Below, piece after piece: positions 14,389-16,927 of a DNA stretch of 16,927 nucleotides. The stretch is taken from NCBI GenBank assembly GCA_002900555.1, contig MUGD01000056.1, positions 1 through 16,927 of the forward strand, written 5' to 3'. The notes under the pieces were generated by a model that saw only the letters and a list, made by a program, of their open reading frames with translations, did no database searches and was not told the origin of the DNA. This stretch comes from Thermoplasmata archaeon M9B2D. GTDB lineage: Archaea; Thermoplasmatota; E2; DHVEG-1. A program made the translations under genes and the position numbers. Numbering within the stretch: the first letter of the stretch is position 1; the number at the start of each line of letters is the position of its first letter.

Positions 14389-16113
14389 TCACATCTCCTT
14401 AGGCGCAGAGATGCCCAATAACTCCAAAGCGTTGTGAAGAACAATTTTTGTGGCATTTACAAGTGCAAGTCGCGAGGAACGAAGGTGTACATGTTTTTCA
14501 GAAAGCACAGGACAATCACGATAAAATTGGTTAAAAACAGAAGCAAGTTCATAGAGATAATTTGCGATGATATGTGGTTTGTAGTTCGTACATGCATCCT
14601 GAATGACAAGAGGGAATCGCGCAAGGTTTTTGATAAGAGATATCTCAGAATTATGGATTAATAACGAGGGTTCAACGGTATATTCTCCGATGGGTTCCTT
14701 TGAAAGGATACTACATGCTCTTGCATGGGAATATTGAACAAATGGAACTGCGTTTCCCTCAAAATTCAACGCATCCTCCCATGTAAAGACGATATCCTTT
14801 TCTGGCTGGACCTTTATAATATTGTATCGCAGAGAACCAATACCAATAAGCTCGGCGATGTTTCGCATCTGCGATTCTGTAAGTTCAGAACCTCGCCTTT
14901 TTTTAACCTCCTCGTATGCGTGTTCAATGCATTCATCGATGAGGTCGTCAAGATAGACTACTCGTCCTCTTCGTGTAGACATTTTACCGCCAGGTAATGA
15001 GACAAAGGCATAAAAAACGACTACTGGAAGAATCCTGACGTTCAAAAGCGTAAGTGCGACGTTGACTTGTTTTGATTCTAATTTATGATCTTCTCCGAGA
15101 ACATTTATGAGGATGTCAGCCTGTTGTGCTTTCCATTGATGATAGGCGATATCTCGTGTTGCGTAAAGAGTGGTGCCATCGCTCCTTAAAAAGAAAAATT
15201 TCGTATTTCTCCCATGTATCCCAAAAGGTTCCATATCCAAATAGAGTGCTGCATCCTGTTCACTGCAATATGGCGTCTGTTGTAATCCATGGATAACGCG
15301 GTCGACGCTTTTATCGTATACAAATGTTGATTCAGGAATGAAAGTATCGATGTGGATGTTGATACGCCGAAGGCTTTCTTTTATACCTTCTAATACGGGT
15401 GCGTAGCACTCATGAATCGTTTCAATGGTTTTATGATCACCTTGTTCTAATTTTTTTACCGTCTCGCTTATCTGTTCAGCAATCTCAGGTTCTGATTCCA
15501 TTTTTTCATTTGCTATTTGATAGTATCCGACCATTTTATGATCTGCTTTCGTCGTATCTGAGGCAGGGAGGTCTTTTTGTTTTAGATTATTGACACCCCA
15601 AGCGAGGATTGCTACCTGTTTTCCCATATCATCAAGATAGAATTGTGACTCAACATCATATCCGGCAGCTTTGAAGATACGTACAAGAGTATCGCCAATG
15701 ATTGGGTTTCGTCCTCTGCCTACATGCAGCGGACCGTTCGGATTTGCAGAAGTATGTTCAATAATGACCCTTTTTTTGTGTTTTTCCAGATGACCATAGG
15801 TTTCTTTTTTCTCTGAAATAGAGTGGAGGGTTATAGATATCAGTTGTGTGTTATTTATAAAAAAGTTTACATATCCTCCCTTGGCTTCGACTTTTGTGAT
15901 CCATTTGCTTTTTGTAATTTGTTGCGCTATCTCCTTTGCTATATCATTTGGTGATTTTTTTAAAAAAGGAGCAAGTTGAAAACAAGGGAATGCAAAATCA
16001 CCCATGGTATCTGGAGGTGTTTCTACCTTAATTTCGTAAGGAATTTTGTAGTGTGCTGTTATCTTTTCTATCTGAGATATGATTTCTCGTCTACATTCGT
16101 CAAGTGGATACAT
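14389..16113 (-). CDS. argS: Arginyl-tRNA synthetase
   Basis: The 574-residue product has the complete class I ArgRS layout. The N-terminal Add-1 domain (about 1-95) contains TMGDFAFPCFQLAPFLKKSP. The HIGH-like site reads HVGRGRN at 130-136, the form usual in archaea, in TSANPNGPLHVGR. These are followed by QFYLDDMGKQV, FLRSDGTTLYATRDIAYH, a KMSKS-like KMSTRRG at 377-383 and the DALR anticodon-binding domain from about 460, starting FVQYSHARACSIL. It charges tRNA-Arg with arginine in the cytosol. The ATG at 16113 lies about 30 bp from a TTATAA box, implying an almost leaderless mRNA; no ribosome binding site is seen. The radical SAM gene follows without a gap. No missing motif or frameshift was found. 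Confidence 0.97.
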   Translation of the reverse strand: MYPLDECRREIISQIEKITAHYKIPYEIKVETPPDTMGDFAFPCFQLAPFLKKSPNDIAKEIAQQITKSKWITKVEAKGGYVNFFINNTQLISITLHSISEKKETYGHLEKHKKRVIIEHTSANPNGPLHVGRGRNPIIGDTLVRIFKAAGYDVESQFYLDDMGKQVAILAWGVNNLKQKDLPASDTTKADHKMVGYYQIANEKMESEPEIAEQISETVKKLEQGDHKTIETIHECYAPVLEGIKESLRRINIHIDTFIPESTFVYDKSVDRVIHGLQQTPYCSEQDAALYLDMEPFGIHGRNTKFFFLRSDGTTLYATRDIAYHQWKAQQADILINVLGEDHKLESKQVNVALTLLNVRILPVVVFYAFVSLPGGKMSTRRGRVVYLDDLIDECIEHAYEEVKKRRGSELTESQMRNIAELIGIGSLRYNIIKVQPEKDIVFTWEDALNFEGNAVPFVQYSHARACSILSKEPIGEYTVEPSLLIHNSEISLIKNLARFPLVIQDACTNYKPHIIANYLYELASVFNQFYRDCPVLSEKHVHLRSSRLALVNATKIVLHNALELLGISAPKEM

Positions 16114-16139
16114 ACTATATTTTGGGAATTGTCTAGGTG

Positions 16140-16145
16140 TTATAA
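16140..16145 (-). promoter_or_regulatory. TATA box of argS
   Basis: CCTTATAAC on the minus strand centres about 30 bp upstream of the argS ATG. The expected start near 16117 would leave a leader of only about 4 nt. TTATAA is palindromic and could also serve plus-strand transcription toward 16187. Confidence 0.5.
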
Positions 16146-16174
16146 GGTTTTGTTATCTCTTTTTCTTTGTTTTT

Positions 16175-16393
16175 AAAGGAGTATCAGTAAAGTGCAGTGT
16201 TTGTACTAATGGTATCGGACGACTGTGTATCTTGCCAGATAAAAAAGTAGCGGATTATGAGAGTGTATCTATGAAAAGAAGTGGAAGAGGTATGTCTATG
16301 ACAAGCTGCTTGCCTTCCATTTCGTTTGCGTTAGACGGTGGACTGCCTACTTCATCCTTCATATTGAAAACCATCTATATTTATAAACAGTGA
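16175..16393 (+). pseudogene. Possible small CxxC micro-gene with a lost or non-standard start codon
   Basis: AAAGGAG at 16175-16181 is a strong ribosome binding site, but 5 nt later stands GTA instead of ATG or GTG. From GTA (16187) the frame stays open to TGA at 16391-16393 and encodes 68 residues starting (V)KCSVCTNGIGRLC, with a CxxC and an extra cysteine as in small zinc proteins; cysteine 41 follows later. The remainder (SFALDGGLPTSSFILKTIYIYK) is not recognised. It may be a decayed gene, a rare start codon or chance. This spacer between argS and the gene at 16426 (312 bp) otherwise holds only promoter elements. Confidence 0.2.
16380..16387 (+). promoter_or_regulatory. TATA box of the ribbon-helix-helix gene
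   Basis: TATTTATAAA ending at 16387 predicts a start near 16410, just before ATG 16417 and ATG 16426 and downstream of the in-frame GTG at 16390, which is therefore unlikely to be used. A second TATAAATT at 16407-16414 is too near the ATG to drive it. Confidence 0.5.
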
Positions 16394-16425
16394 ACCTATT
16401 AACCGCTATAAATTGGATGGGCTGC

Positions 16426-16860
16426 ATGGGTAAAACGATTTCACTGAAACTTACTGAAAGAGAGCAACAGGTTATCGTACAACTCAATGAACAGGGAATA
16501 AGTAAGAGCGACCTTTTAAGAAATGCACTCCATCAATATATTGCCAGTATTCCTGAATTTGCATCTACCGACAATCAGATAAAGAATGTTTTCGTAAATG
16601 ACAAGGAAGAACGAATATTTGTTTCTGAGTCTTTTAAAGAACTCAAACAGGAGATGCAACAATTACGAGAACAGATGAAGAAAACACAAAAGCAAGTTGA
16701 AAGCACTGTGATGGCGTTTCAGAGACAATTGTATCTGTTCTCAATAACAACCCTAAGTTCCCAACAAATCCCATCACCATTTACCCTTGATATCGCTCAG
16801 GATATTCATCAACAGATTGATGATTTTCTTACTAAACGACGAGAGAAAGCAGGCGAGTAG
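16426..16860 (+). CDS. Ribbon-helix-helix DNA-binding protein with coiled-coil extension
   Basis: 144 residues from ATG 16426 (MGKTISLKLTEREQQVIVQL). The first 42 residues match a MetJ/Arc ribbon-helix-helix fold: strand KTISLKLT, helix EREQQVIVQLNEQG, turn, then helix ISKSDLLRNALHQYIASI. Such proteins dimerise and insert the paired strands into the DNA major groove. Residues about 65-100 form a glutamine- and lysine-rich coiled coil (FKELKQEMQQLREQMKKTQKQ). The last 40 residues include a short hydrophobic patch (LYLFSITTL) and a charged tail. The start at 16426 (or 16417, adding MGC) is preferred over GTG 16390 because of the TATA position, and because RHH strands usually begin right after the initiator Met. 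There is no toxin or transposase partner within the window, though the next gene lies beyond its end. Target sites unknown. Confidence 0.8.
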   Translation: MGKTISLKLTEREQQVIVQLNEQGISKSDLLRNALHQYIASIPEFASTDNQIKNVFVNDKEERIFVSESFKELKQEMQQLREQMKKTQKQVESTVMAFQRQLYLFSITTLSSQQIPSPFTLDIAQDIHQQIDDFLTKRREKAGE

Positions 16861-16927
16861 GAAAATACGGTTGCCCAGATTACGTTGGTTTAATGATATA
16901 TTTTTGAACTAGTTGTAATAATTGTCT

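Noticed and set aside
4731..16421. GATGGG found just before or at several starts (near 4731, 12404, 13010 and 16415)
   Set aside because: It does not pair with the expected 16S 3' end and in two cases simply contains an in-frame ATG-Gly; four short matches could be chance.
16390..16425. GTG start at 16390 extending the ribbon-helix-helix protein by 12 residues
   Set aside because: It lies only a few bases past the TATA box, before the expected transcript start, and the extra residues do not fit the RHH N-terminal strand.
1..16927. CRISPR array, transposon, integrase or prophage
   Set aside because: No regularly spaced repeats, no transposase or integrase motifs and no abrupt compositional change were seen.

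Overview
This window is from an archaeon. The informational genes are all archaeal in type: a YchF-type GTPase tail with a TGS domain, a class I (archaeal) CCA-adding enzyme, an archaeal-type arginyl-tRNA synthetase with an HVGR/KMSTR signature, and the archaeal pairing of thpR (RNA 2',3'-cyclic phosphodiesterase) with cca. Starts are preceded either by clear GGAGG-type ribosome binding sites or by TATA-like boxes very close to the ATG, and there are no bacterial -10/-35 patterns. A large multi-PAS soluble histidine kinase, a lone receiver protein and a NosD/PKD surface protein would suit a euryarchaeal lineage such as Thermoplasmatota, but that placement is inference. The base composition looks uniform and moderately AT-rich, with no sign of a recent island.

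Layout. (1) 1-984, plus strand: the end of ychF, a 174-bp spacer with two hairpins, the second followed by a T6 run, then a small two-helix membrane protein with a basic N-terminal extension. (2) 1049-1882, plus: a TatD-related TIM-barrel hydrolase with its own TATA-like box. (3) 1942-4647, plus: an operon-like run of thpR, a PAP2-type membrane phosphatase and cca; the last two genes abut exactly. (4) 4737-8342, plus: a 1201-residue secreted and membrane-anchored protein with a NosD-like beta-helix, Ig-like domains and a PKD domain. A perfect 9-bp inverted repeat lies between its TATA-like box and start codon. (5) 8339-12847, minus: a signalling operon read as receiver-only response regulator, then a soluble six-PAS histidine kinase, then an unrecognised protein ending in a winged helix. 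It converges with the surface-protein gene, and the two stop codons share the palindrome TTAA. (6) 13022-13567, plus: an acidic low-complexity protein divergent from the regulator, with duplicated TATA boxes. (7) 13588-16113, minus: argS followed with no gap by an SplB-like radical SAM gene. (8) 16114-16927: a 312-bp spacer with promoters for both directions and a possible broken CxxC micro-gene, then a ribbon-helix-helix/coiled-coil regulator on the plus strand.

How the parts may work together. thpR and cca both act on RNA 2',3' ends. The kinase, receiver and winged-helix proteins together contain the modules of a complete two-component pathway, but split over three polypeptides. No CRISPR array, transposase, integrase, tRNA or rRNA gene was seen. 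The most unusual items are the split signalling operon with its unrecognised N-terminal domain, the surface protein with an Ig-like domain predicted on the cytoplasmic side, its palindromic leader, and the reciprocal Asp/Glu exchange in the CCA-enzyme active site.
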